A stretch of DNA of 7,213 bases from an uncultured Chloroflexota bacterium (GTDB lineage Bacteria; Chloroflexota; Limnocylindria; Limnocylindrales; Limnocylindraceae): assembly GCA_903937225.1 (NCBI GenBank), contig CAIZYO010000047.1:1-7213 (forward strand), written 5' to 3'. The translations under genes were made by a program, and so were the position numbers. Each line of letters begins with the position of its first letter. Position 1 is the stretch's first letter. This document shows positions 1-6,233 of this stretch, piece after piece. The notes beneath the pieces were generated by a model that saw only the letters and a list, made by a program, of their open reading frames with translations, did not search any database and was not told where the DNA came from.

Positions 1-1
1 G

Positions 2-232
2 ATCCTCTCTGGCGCAATGATGCTGCGCGAGTCGCTCGGTCACGCCGATGCTGCGCTCGCCGTTGAGGCTGCGGTTGCCGCTGCGGTGCGCGCGGGCGCT
101 CGAACTGCCGATCTTGCAGGCGGCGCGGATGCTGCGGCGCTCAAGGCGGCTGGCCTGACGCTTGTTGGCACGCGTGAGGCAACAGACCTGATTGTTGAGC
201 AGGTGCTGAACGCCAAGGGAGGCGCGCAATGA
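2..232 (+). CDS. leuB: 3-isopropylmalate dehydrogenase, C-terminal fragment (5' end outside window)
   Basis: Only the last 76 codons are present, entering from the left edge in the frame that begins at base 2 and ending at TGA 230-232. The visible start reads ILSGAMMLRESLG, which matches the late helix of the isocitrate/isopropylmalate dehydrogenase family, where LeuB proteins typically read 'AILSAAMMLRYSLG'. It is followed by an alanine-rich helix, then ARTADL (the family's 'RTxDL' segment) and a final GTREATDLIVEQVL helix. LeuB oxidatively decarboxylates 3-isopropylmalate in leucine synthesis, and related enzymes also act on 3-methylmalate in the citramalate route to isoleucine. The following cimA gene fits that second role. 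The NAD-binding and catalytic residues lie upstream of the window, so LeuB versus another beta-decarboxylating dehydrogenase rests on this C-terminus and on context. The last four bases overlap the cimA start. Confidence 0.85.
   Translation: MLSGAMMLRESLGHADAALAVEAAVAAAVRAGARTADLAGGADAAALKAAGLTLVGTREATDLIVEQVLNAKGGAQ
216..222 (+). promoter_or_regulatory. Shine-Dalgarno sequence of cimA
   Basis: AGGGAGG lies inside the last codons of leuB and ends 6 nt before the cimA ATG at 229. It is a good match to the anti-Shine-Dalgarno target and fixes the cimA start. It also shows that this organism uses ribosome binding sites for operon-internal genes, unlike the first genes of units in this window. 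Confidence 0.75.
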
Positions 233-1881
233 GCGGTGCGGTGGGCGGCGAAAAGGAGCCGGTCCTCCTCTACGACACCACCCTGCGCGACGGTGCGCAG
301 CGTGAGGGCCTCGTCCTCTCACTCCAGGACAAGCTACGCATTGCGCGTGCCCTCGATGAGTTCGGCATGCCAGCGATTGAGGGTGGCTGGCCAGGATCAA
401 ATCCGAAGGACATTGAGTTCTTCGCGGCGGCGAAGAAGATTCGCTGGGAGCGAGCCAAGCTCGCCGCCTTCGGTAGCACGCGCCACAAGTCGAACCGACC
501 AGAGAGCGATCCGAACCTGAACGCGCTCTTGGATGCAGAGACGCCGATCGTCACCATCTTCGGGAAGAGCTGGACGCTGCACGTGGATGAGGTGATCGAG
601 GCGACGCGCGCCGAGAACCTCGCCATGATCGCCGAGAGCATTGGCTATGTTGCTGAGCGAGGGCGCGAGCTGGTGTACGACGCGGAACACTTCTTTGACG
701 GGTATGAGGCCGATTCCGCCTATGCGCTGGATACCCTGCGCGCGGCGCGCGACGCGGGTGCATCGACGTTGGTGCTCTGCGACACGAACGGCGGAACCCT
801 GACTAACCGCATGAGTGAGATCGTGCGCGATGCGCGCGCGAAGTTGGCGGCAGATAAGGGTGCCCGCGACGTGGTCTGGGGGATCCACTCACATAACGAT
901 GCCGAGCTCGCCGTCGCGAACGCCCTCGCCGCGGTAGATGCCGGCGTGCGCCACGTCCAGGCCACCATCAACGGATACGGGGAGCGGGCGGGGAACGCGA
1001 ATATGGTCTCTCTCATGGCGAACCTCGCCCTTAAGAGCGAGCACAAGGTGGCGGGTGCAGATCGACTCGCCGACCTCTCGACGCTTTCGCACGAGGTTGC
1101 GGAGATCGCGAACCTCGCTCCAGATGATCACCAGCCGTACGTTGGCCGTTCCGCGTTTGCGCATAAGGGTGGCGTGCACGGCGCGGCACAGGTGAAGACG
1201 CCGCGCGCCTACCAACACATTGATCCTGCACTCGTGGGGAATCGTGGCCGCCTGGTCGTCTCAGAGCTCGGCGGGAAGGCGAACACGGGGAGTCGCGCCG
1301 CAGAGCTCGGCGTGGAGCTCGCAAACTCTGGCCTCGACTCAAAGACGCTCTCGGCACTCGTCAAGGAGATGGAGGCGGGCGGCGCAAGCTACGAAGGTGC
1401 AGAGGCGTCATTCGAACTGCTCGTTGAACGCCATAAGCCCTGGTACGCCGCGCCATTCAAGATCATGGACTTCACGGTGATCGTGGAGCAGCACGAAGGG
1501 AGCGCGTCTCGCGCGCAGGCAACGGTGCGCGTGCAGGTGGGCGACGAGGATCTGCACACTGCATCCGATGGGAACGGTCCCGTGAACGCGCTTGACCGCG
1601 CGCTGCGCAAGGGGCTCGGCGCCTTCTATCCGCAGTTGGACGCGGTACATCTTGTGGACTACAAGGTACGCATCCTTGATGGTGCGTCCGCCACGGGCGC
1701 GAAGACGCGCGTGGTCATTGAATCGGTTGCTGGTGGTAACGCCTGGTCCACCATGGGCGTGGGCGAGAACATCATTGCCGCGTCGTCGCTCGCCCTCGCA
1801 GATTCGTTGGAGTATGCGCTGCTAAAGGGTGACGCCGCGGTCGCGCGCCGATCTGAGCGCAACGTCCCTGGCTCGCGCTAA
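229..1881 (+). CDS. cimA: (R)-citramalate synthase
   Basis: This 550-residue protein should condense pyruvate with acetyl-CoA to (R)-citramalate, the first step of threonine-independent isoleucine synthesis. The N-terminal TIM barrel (about 10-290) opens with LYDTTLRDGAQREG (residues 14-27; R20 and D21 are the expected catalytic and metal residues). It continues with IEGGWPGSNPKDIEFF, a signature of the CimA/LeuA-like subfamily (TIGR00977) rather than classical LeuA. The metal ligands H220 and H222 are in GIHSHND, and N258 lies in NGYGERAGNANM. HKGGVH (312-317) marks the linker, and the C-terminal LeuA-type allosteric domain (about 405-535) carries TASDGNGPVNALDRAL (from 444) and GVGENII (510-516). 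Length is normal for the family. The ATG overlaps the leuB stop as ATGA and has a strong ribosome binding site. The C-terminal domain implies feedback control, probably by isoleucine. Homocitrate or 2-isopropylmalate synthase is less likely. Confidence 0.9.
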   Translation: MSGAVGGEKEPVLLYDTTLRDGAQREGLVLSLQDKLRIARALDEFGMPAIEGGWPGSNPKDIEFFAAAKKIRWERAKLAAFGSTRHKSNRPESDPNLNALLDAETPIVTIFGKSWTLHVDEVIEATRAENLAMIAESIGYVAERGRELVYDAEHFFDGYEADSAYALDTLRAARDAGASTLVLCDTNGGTLTNRMSEIVRDARAKLAADKGARDVVWGIHSHNDAELAVANALAAVDAGVRHVQATINGYGERAGNANMVSLMANLALKSEHKVAGADRLADLSTLSHEVAEIANLAPDDHQPYVGRSAFAHKGGVHGAAQVKTPRAYQHIDPALVGNRGRLVVSELGGKANTGSRAAELGVELANSGLDSKTLSALVKEMEAGGASYEGAEASFELLVERHKPWYAAPFKIMDFTVIVEQHEGSASRAQATVRVQVGDEDLHTASDGNGPVNALDRALRKGLGAFYPQLDAVHLVDYKVRILDGASATGAKTRVVIESVAGGNAWSTMGVGENIIAASSLALADSLEYALLKGDAAVARRSERNVPGSR

Positions 1882-2726
1882 TGAGTGGGAACGTCCGCGT
1901 TGCGTACTCAGGTGAGCCCGGCGCATTTGCAGAGGATGCACTCATCGCCTTCTTTGGCGAATCAGCGACAAGTCTCCCCGTTGGCTCGTTCGGCGACGTT
2001 CGTGAAGCGCTCTTAGACGGGCGCGCGCAGTTCGGCATCCTTCCGATTGAGAATTTGGTGAACGGCACTGTTCGAGAAACGCTCGACTTGGTCCGCGACG
2101 GCGCGCTTGAGATTGTGGGGGAGTCGGTCGTACCCGTAAACCTTGTCCTTGCTGCGCTTCCTGGTGTCACGATTGACGAGGTGACGCGCGTCTACAGCCA
2201 CGCCCAGGCACTCGCGCAATCCGAGCCGTTCTTGCGCACGCGAACGTGGCAACTCCTCTCCACATACAACACGGCGGGAGCGGGCGCTTCAATCCGTGAA
2301 CGAAGTGAGCGTGATGCGGCGGCCGTCCTCTCTCCTCGAGCGGCGAAGCTGCATGGACTTGTTGAGCTTGCGAGCGGCATTGAGCGAGATCCAGGGAACC
2401 GCACGCGCTTCTGGGTGCTGCGCACCACAGGGAGCTCCGCAGATCTGAGCACCCGCACGGGTGCGCCGCGCACGACCCTACTGGTGGGGGTACGGAATGA
2501 GCCGGGGACGCTGCTCGCGGTGTTGCAGAAGTTTGCAGCGGCTGGCGTGAACATGAGCAAACTTGAGTCCCGACCGAGCCAAGGGGGCGACTGGGAGTAC
2601 GTCTTCTGGATGGATCTTGACGCTGGGGCGAGTGAGCCTGCGCTCCAGGGCGTGCTCCGGGATCTTGCGGCGGTGACGAGCGAGCTGCGCATCTTGGGGA
2701 GTTATCCGCGCGGCGCAGCGCTCTAA
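1881..2726 (+). CDS. pheA: Prephenate dehydratase with ACT regulatory domain
   Basis: The 281-residue protein decarboxylates and dehydrates prephenate to phenylpyruvate, in the phenylalanine branch. Its length fits a monofunctional dehydratase with no chorismate mutase domain. The catalytic part (about 4-182) has the GxxGxF-like start (GEPGAFAEDA), ILPIENLVNGTV (53-64), YSHAQALAQSEPFL (105-118) and NRTRF (173-177), which includes the catalytic Thr-Arg-Phe (T175-R176-F177). The ACT domain (about 198-275) carries NEPGTLLAVLQKF and LESRP (228-232), the phenylalanine-sensing motifs, so feedback inhibition by phenylalanine is expected. Three positions differ from the common family pattern: Leu59 in place of Ser after PIEN, Ala108 in place of Pro, and Ser114 in place of Cys. 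The gene overlaps the cimA stop by one base (TAATG) with no evident ribosome binding site, which suggests translational coupling. Confidence 0.93.
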   Translation: MSGNVRVAYSGEPGAFAEDALIAFFGESATSLPVGSFGDVREALLDGRAQFGILPIENLVNGTVRETLDLVRDGALEIVGESVVPVNLVLAALPGVTIDEVTRVYSHAQALAQSEPFLRTRTWQLLSTYNTAGAGASIRERSERDAAAVLSPRAAKLHGLVELASGIERDPGNRTRFWVLRTTGSSADLSTRTGAPRTTLLVGVRNEPGTLLAVLQKFAAAGVNMSKLESRPSQGGDWEYVFWMDLDAGASEPALQGVLRDLAAVTSELRILGSYPRGAAL

Positions 2727-2744
2727 GTGGCCACACGGCTCCGC

Positions 2745-2750
2745 TAGACT
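2745..2750 (+). promoter_or_regulatory. Putative leaderless -10 box (TAGACT) for the aldehyde dehydrogenase gene
   Basis: TAGACT fits the TANNNT consensus and is separated from the ATG at 2757 by 6 nt (CCCAGC). Transcription from this box would therefore start at or next to the start codon. No Shine-Dalgarno sequence fits in this space, and no convincing -35 box is seen at 16-18 nt spacing. The 11-base string GCTAGACTCCC is shared exactly with the greA promoter on the other strand. Confidence 0.6.
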
Positions 2751-2756
2751 CCCAGC

Positions 2757-4193
2757 ATGAAGCCACAGAAGATCCTGGTTGCCGGTTCCTGGGAGGAGTC
2801 GCCGCACCCACATGAGGTTCACTCTCCGTTTGATGGGCGCGTGGTGGGGAGCACCTTCCTCGCAAGTCCCGAGCAGATGGAACGCGCCGTAATTGGCGCG
2901 CAGGTCGGATTTGAGCGAATGCGTGCGCTCGGCGCATGGGAGCGATCCGAGATTTTGCGCAAGACCGCCTCGGGGATCAGCGCGCGCAGGGAGGAACTTG
3001 CCGCACTCCTCTCCGCTGAGGCGGGGAAGCCGATCCGCGACGCACGCGCCGAGATTGATCGTGGCGCGCTCACCTTCCGCCTCGCCGCCGAAGAGGCGGA
3101 GCGGATGATCGGCGAGACGATCCCGCTCGACCTTGCCCCATCCAGCAAAGGGCGCCTCGGCATCACGCGTCGCTTCCCAGTTGGCCCAGTGCTCGGAATC
3201 AGTCCCTTCAACTTCCCGTTGAACCTCGCCGCGCATAAGGTGGCGCCAGCGATCGCCGCCGGCTGCAGCATCGTCCTGAAGCCGCCTTCAGCGGACCCGC
3301 TGATCATGTTGAAGGTGGCGGAGATCATGACGGAGGCGGGTCTCCCAGAAGGTGCGCTCAGCGTGATTCCCACCGCGCGCGACGTTGCGGACAAACTCAT
3401 TGACGACGAACGATTCCGCCTGCTCTCGTTTACTGGTTCACCAGAGATTGGCTGGAAGATGAAGGCGCGCGCAGGGAAGCGACGCGTCCTTCTCGAGCTT
3501 GGCGGCAATGCCGCCTGCATTGTGGATGCGAGTGCCAACCTTGACTGGGCGGTAAAGCGTGCACTCGTCGGCGCATTCGCCTACGCCGGACAGGTCTGCA
3601 TCAGTGTGCAGCGCATCTTCCTCCATGAGTCAATCGCTGAAGCGTTTGAGACGCGCTTTGCTTCGGGCGCCGCACAGTTGAAGGTGGGCGATCCAGCCGA
3701 TGAGGCGACCGATGTTGGCCCGCTCATTGATGACGGCGCGGCGAAGCGCACCCAGGAGTGGATCGCCGAGGCGGTCGCCGCGGGGGCGCGGGTCGTCTCG
3801 GGTGGTGCACCGGTGAAGGCGAGTGAGCCACGCCTCTTCGCGCCAACCATCCTCACCAACGTGCCGCGCAGCGCGCGCATCTGCAGTGACGAAGCCTTTG
3901 CCCCTGTGGTGATCCTTGAGCGCTACAGCGACTTCGCCAAGGTGATCGCGTCAGTGAATGAGAGCCGCTTCGGCTTGCAGTGTGGCCTCTTCAGCAACGA
4001 CCTTGCCCATGTGCGGACGGCGTTCGACCAGCTAGAGGTTGGCGGCGTGATTGTGAATGACGTCCCTACGTATCGCATCGACAACATGCCGTACGGCGGC
4101 GTGAAGGAGTCGGGCCTCGGCCGCGAAGGGATTCGCTGGTCGATTGAAGAGATGACGGAGCTCCGCCTCCTCGTTCTCGCCGACTCTCAGTAA
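2757..4193 (+). CDS. NAD(P)-dependent aldehyde dehydrogenase (ALDH family 21 / lactaldehyde dehydrogenase-like)
   Basis: This 478-residue protein is a full-length aldehyde dehydrogenase that should oxidise an aldehyde to its acid using NAD(P)+. All hallmarks are present: PFNFP (150-154, oxyanion Asn152), VLKPPSADPL with Lys175 for cofactor binding, FTGS (225-228), LELGGN with general-base Glu247, and catalytic Cys281 in AGQVCISVQR. EAFAPV follows (Glu379, Phe381), then a C-terminal PYGGVKESGLGREG. The GQVCISVQRI form around the cysteine is typical of the lactaldehyde-dehydrogenase-like / ALDH21 subgroup, but the substrate cannot be read from sequence. The start at 2757 is supported by the -10 box 6 nt upstream and by normal N-terminal length. 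It lies 30 bp after pheA without a visible terminator, so readthrough from the amino-acid operon is possible. Nothing in the neighbours points to a substrate. Confidence 0.92.
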   Translation: MKPQKILVAGSWEESPHPHEVHSPFDGRVVGSTFLASPEQMERAVIGAQVGFERMRALGAWERSEILRKTASGISARREELAALLSAEAGKPIRDARAEIDRGALTFRLAAEEAERMIGETIPLDLAPSSKGRLGITRRFPVGPVLGISPFNFPLNLAAHKVAPAIAAGCSIVLKPPSADPLIMLKVAEIMTEAGLPEGALSVIPTARDVADKLIDDERFRLLSFTGSPEIGWKMKARAGKRRVLLELGGNAACIVDASANLDWAVKRALVGAFAYAGQVCISVQRIFLHESIAEAFETRFASGAAQLKVGDPADEATDVGPLIDDGAAKRTQEWIAEAVAAGARVVSGGAPVKASEPRLFAPTILTNVPRSARICSDEAFAPVVILERYSDFAKVIASVNESRFGLQCGLFSNDLAHVRTAFDQLEVGGVIVNDVPTYRIDNMPYGGVKESGLGREGIRWSIEEMTELRLLVLADSQ

Positions 4194-4209
4194 GCGCGCG
4201 CTGCGCGCT
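4193..4209. terminator. GC-rich hairpin between two convergent stop codons
   Basis: AGCGCGC-GCT-GCGCGCT is a perfect 7-bp stem with a 3-nt loop. It fills the 14-bp gap between the aldehyde dehydrogenase TAA (4191-4193) and the TAG (complement of 4208-4210) of the convergent small gene, sharing bases with both stops. Being symmetric, it could end transcripts from both sides. There is no U-tract on either strand, so it is not a canonical intrinsic terminator; pausing or transcript-end protection is equally possible. Confidence 0.4.
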
Positions 4210-4585
4210 AGGTTGAGAGCGCGTCGGGCGCGTCAGAGGAGAGGCGTTCAAGGACCTCTTGCACCTGCTTCACGGCGCGACGCTGTCGCTTCTGGGCACT
4301 TCGAACCGCGTCACTCGCGGCATCACTCAACGCAGCAACGCTCCCTGTAATCAGAACTTCGCGATCGCCGCGTGGGGTCACCTCCCCGTCGTCCGCTGTC
4401 TCCACGCGTGCGGCAGGACGCGACGCCGGGCCTGATACCGATCCGGGGAGCGCCGCGCGACCAAGGAGTGCGGCAATCGCACGGACCGCTTCAACCGGCG
4501 CGGCCTCACCCTGCGCTGCGCTTGGTGTGCTCAATGCAGGAGGGAGCGGCACACTTCTGCGTTTGGCTCGTGATGCATCACTCAT
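4208..4585 (-). CDS. Hypothetical protein, 125 aa, Ala/Pro-rich with C-terminal helix
   Basis: I do not recognise this protein. It begins MSDASRAKRRSVPLPP, a basic proline-containing segment, followed by a low-complexity Ala/Pro/Ser region (to about 65). A short DGEVTPRGDREVLITG stretch then leads into a predicted amphipathic and possibly coiled-coil helix (about 81-116) rich in Ala, Gln, Arg and Val. There is no signal peptide or membrane segment. Support for a real gene: it fills an otherwise empty 460-bp gap, has codon use like its neighbours, has a less GC-rich first ten codons, and its ATG is 6 nt downstream of a -10-like GAGAAT, the same geometry as the other units here. A role as a small scaffold or nucleic-acid-associated protein is conceivable from its basic character, but this is a guess. 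It converges on the aldehyde dehydrogenase gene and is divergent from the membrane protein gene. Confidence 0.6.
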   Translation of the reverse strand: MSDASRAKRRSVPLPPALSTPSAAQGEAAPVEAVRAIAALLGRAALPGSVSGPASRPAARVETADDGEVTPRGDREVLITGSVAALSDAASDAVRSAQKRQRRAVKQVQEVLERLSSDAPDALST

Positions 4586-4591
4586 GGCTGT

Positions 4592-4597
4592 ATTCTC
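4592..4597 (-). promoter_or_regulatory. Putative leaderless -10 box (GAGAAT) for the 125-aa hypothetical gene
   Basis: On the minus strand GAGAAT (4 of 6 to TATAAT, with the key second A and final T) is followed by ACAGCC and then the ATG at 4585. The 6-nt spacing equals that of the other units. This is the weakest match of the set, and no -35 box is evident. Confidence 0.45.
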
Positions 4598-4644
4598 GCC
4601 GATCCTTGGGCCGCCTGCGAGGAGGTTGGGTCGCGGGTGAGTGC

Positions 4645-4650
4645 TACGCT
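4645..4650 (+). promoter_or_regulatory. Putative leaderless -10 box (TACGCT) for the membrane protein-moaDE unit
   Basis: TACGCT (TANNNT) is followed by 6 nt (CGTTGC) and the ATG at 4657. It is divergent from the GAGAAT box at 4592-4597, so the 71 bp between the two starts (4586-4656) hold both promoters. No -35 consensus is seen. The box decides the start of the gene: the frame stays open further upstream, but any earlier start would precede this promoter. Confidence 0.6.
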
Positions 4651-4656
4651 CGTTGC

Positions 4657-5472
4657 ATGTCCGTCGAGAGCATTGCCCGTTCCCTCGCCTTCATTAATTG
4701 GGTGGTGCTCGTGGCCCTCGCCGTTGGCTCGCTAGCGGCGCTCCTCCTGCTCACCCATCGCGCAGAGTCCACGCGCGGCTACCGCGGATTTACCGTCTTC
4801 GCCGCGGGCGGCTGGGCCTTCCTCGCCTGGCTCGCGGACGGCGCACTCCCTGTGCCAGAGGCTGGGGCTCCGATTCAGTCGGCAGGCCCTGAGCTCGACG
4901 CGCTCCGTCGCCTCCTCCTCGTCCTCGTCGCATCACTTGCCACACTCTGGACACTGCGCATTGCCCGCGGGAGCGACGGCCGAATCGTCGGCGCGATCAC
5001 CGTGGCGGTTGGTGTTGGCGTGATTCTGGTCGGGGCGCTCGGTTGGGGGACAACGCCGCTCATCGCGATCGCGCTCGCGTCACAGCTCCTCATCCTCACC
5101 TATGTCACCGGCTGCGCATTCGCCGCCATGATCTTGGCGCACTGGTATCTGGTCACACCGAAGCTTCCAGAGTCGCCCCTCCTGCTGCTCAGTCGTGCGC
5201 TTGGCGCAGGAGTTGCCGTGCAGATCGCGCTCTTCTTGATCTGGCAACTGATGGGGCTTGGCGGACTCGGTGCGGGCTGGGACTTCTTCGCCATCCTGCG
5301 ACTCCTCATTGGACTCATCTTCCCAGCACTTCTCACATACGCCGGCTGGCGCACCGCGCGCGCTCGCTCCATGGAGTCGGCCACCGGCCTCCTCTACATT
5401 GACCTTGGCGCGGTGATCACGGGCACGATCCTTGCGAGCGGCCTCTTCTTCGGAGCGGGGATCCTCGTCTAG
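4657..5472 (+). CDS. Polytopic membrane protein of unknown function, about 8 transmembrane helices
   Basis: This 271-residue integral membrane protein is not one I can assign to a named family. Hydrophobic segments are visible at about 12-33, 44-62, 84-102, 109-130, 134-163, 177-200, 210-230 and 244-270. The most distinctive motif is AHWYLVTPKLPESPL (161-175), at the end of the fifth helix, where His162 and Trp163 sit next to the membrane edge. Polar loops are short and there is no large soluble domain. The start at 4657 is chosen because it lies 6 nt after a -10-like TACGCT; the frame is open upstream to 4372, but that part is opposite the 125-aa gene and upstream of the promoter. The stop is 2 nt before the moaDE ATG, so the two are almost certainly co-transcribed. 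That suggests, but does not show, a link to molybdenum-cofactor supply or to a molybdoenzyme. Confidence 0.8.
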   Translation: MSVESIARSLAFINWVVLVALAVGSLAALLLLTHRAESTRGYRGFTVFAAGGWAFLAWLADGALPVPEAGAPIQSAGPELDALRRLLLVLVASLATLWTLRIARGSDGRIVGAITVAVGVGVILVGALGWGTTPLIAIALASQLLILTYVTGCAFAAMILAHWYLVTPKLPESPLLLLSRALGAGVAVQIALFLIWQLMGLGGLGAGWDFFAILRLLIGLIFPALLTYAGWRTARARSMESATGLLYIDLGAVITGTILASGLFFGAGILV

Positions 5473-5474
5473 CA

Positions 5475-6233
5475 ATGCAGGTGCGCGTCCGTCTCTTCGC
5501 GATGCTTCGAGTTCGTGAGGGTGCCGATCAAATTGAGATTGACCTCGACGATGGCGCAAGCGCTGCGCAACTCGTTGATCACTTCTTCGCCACACGGCCC
5601 GGGCTCAATTCACTGCGACCACACCTGCGGTTGGGGTTGAACGGAGTTTTAGTGGCCCGTGATGCCAACCTTTCGCAGATCCGCGTGCAGCCAGACGATG
5701 AGATCGCGCTCCTCCCTCCAGCAAGTGGCGGCTCGCGTGGGCGGCGTTCGGTAAAGATCACCGCCGCGCCGCTGCCAAACGACGCCGTGGAGCAGCTCAT
5801 CTCGGAGATCGCGACGAGCTCCGAGGGTGCGATCGTGGTCTTTGTTGGACGTACGCGGATCTCTCCTGGAACGCCAGCGCCAGGCGAAGAAGCTGCGGCT
5901 GCGCAGTTCGCTGGTGAGCGCGTGCTAGCCCTTGAATACGAGGCGGCGGAAACCTACGCGCTCGCGGAGATCAACGACATTTGCGAGCGATTGATTGACG
6001 ATGGGCTTGCTGGCGAGGGTGGCATTGGCGTCTGGCACGCGGTTGGGAGCGTCCCAGTCGGTTCGATCAGCATCATCACCGTGGTGGCGTCACCCCATCG
6101 TGATCGAGCGTACATCGTGAGCCGCGCCCTGATTGACTCCATCAAGCAGGATGTGCCGATCTGGAAGGCCGAGCGCTACGAGAGTGGTCGGGTCTGGAAC
6201 GCGAACCGCGACGCGCTTACGAAATCTTCTTGA
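5475..6233 (+). CDS. moaDE: Molybdopterin synthase, MoaD-MoaE fusion
   Basis: The 252-residue protein joins both subunits of molybdopterin synthase, which inserts the dithiolene sulfurs into cyclic pyranopterin monophosphate to make molybdopterin. Residues 1-86 are a MoaD/ThiS-type ubiquitin-like domain (MQVRVRLFAMLRV ... DDEIALLPPASGG) ending in the Gly85-Gly86 pair that in free MoaD is thiocarboxylated. Residues about 93-248 are MoaE: VVFVGRTR with Arg128 (equivalent to E. coli Arg39), LALEYEA, SPHRD with His208-Arg209, and DSIKQDVPIWKAERYESG with Lys224 and Lys231 (equivalents of E. coli Lys119 and Lys126). Compared with E. coli MoaE there is an extra loop of roughly 15-20 residues after VGRTR. 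Because GG is internal, followed by SRGRRSVK, function would require cleavage after Gly86; processing of this kind is reported for the mycobacterial fusion MoaX. The 3' end overlaps greA by 17 bp. Confidence 0.93.
   Translation: MQVRVRLFAMLRVREGADQIEIDLDDGASAAQLVDHFFATRPGLNSLRPHLRLGLNGVLVARDANLSQIRVQPDDEIALLPPASGGSRGRRSVKITAAPLPNDAVEQLISEIATSSEGAIVVFVGRTRISPGTPAPGEEAAAAQFAGERVLALEYEAAETYALAEINDICERLIDDGLAGEGGIGVWHAVGSVPVGSISIITVVASPHRDRAYIVSRALIDSIKQDVPIWKAERYESGRVWNANRDALTKSS

Noticed and set aside
2727..2734. Palindrome GTGGCCAC directly after the pheA stop
   Set aside because: Eight bases with no loop cannot form a useful hairpin, and a palindrome of this size is expected by chance in GC-rich DNA; there is no second copy nearby to suggest an operator.
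2167..3538. Long minus-strand open frames (up to about 250 codons) opposite pheA and the aldehyde dehydrogenase gene
   Set aside because: They lie opposite genes with clear family motifs, have Arg/Ser/Pro-rich translations typical of antisense frames in GC-rich DNA, and have no promoter or ribosome binding site.
4372..4656. N-terminal extension of the membrane protein gene (start at 4372 instead of 4657)
   Set aside because: The extension would be Arg/Pro-rich, lies opposite the 125-aa minus-strand gene and precedes the TACGCT box at 4645; the start at 4657 begins right before the first hydrophobic segment.
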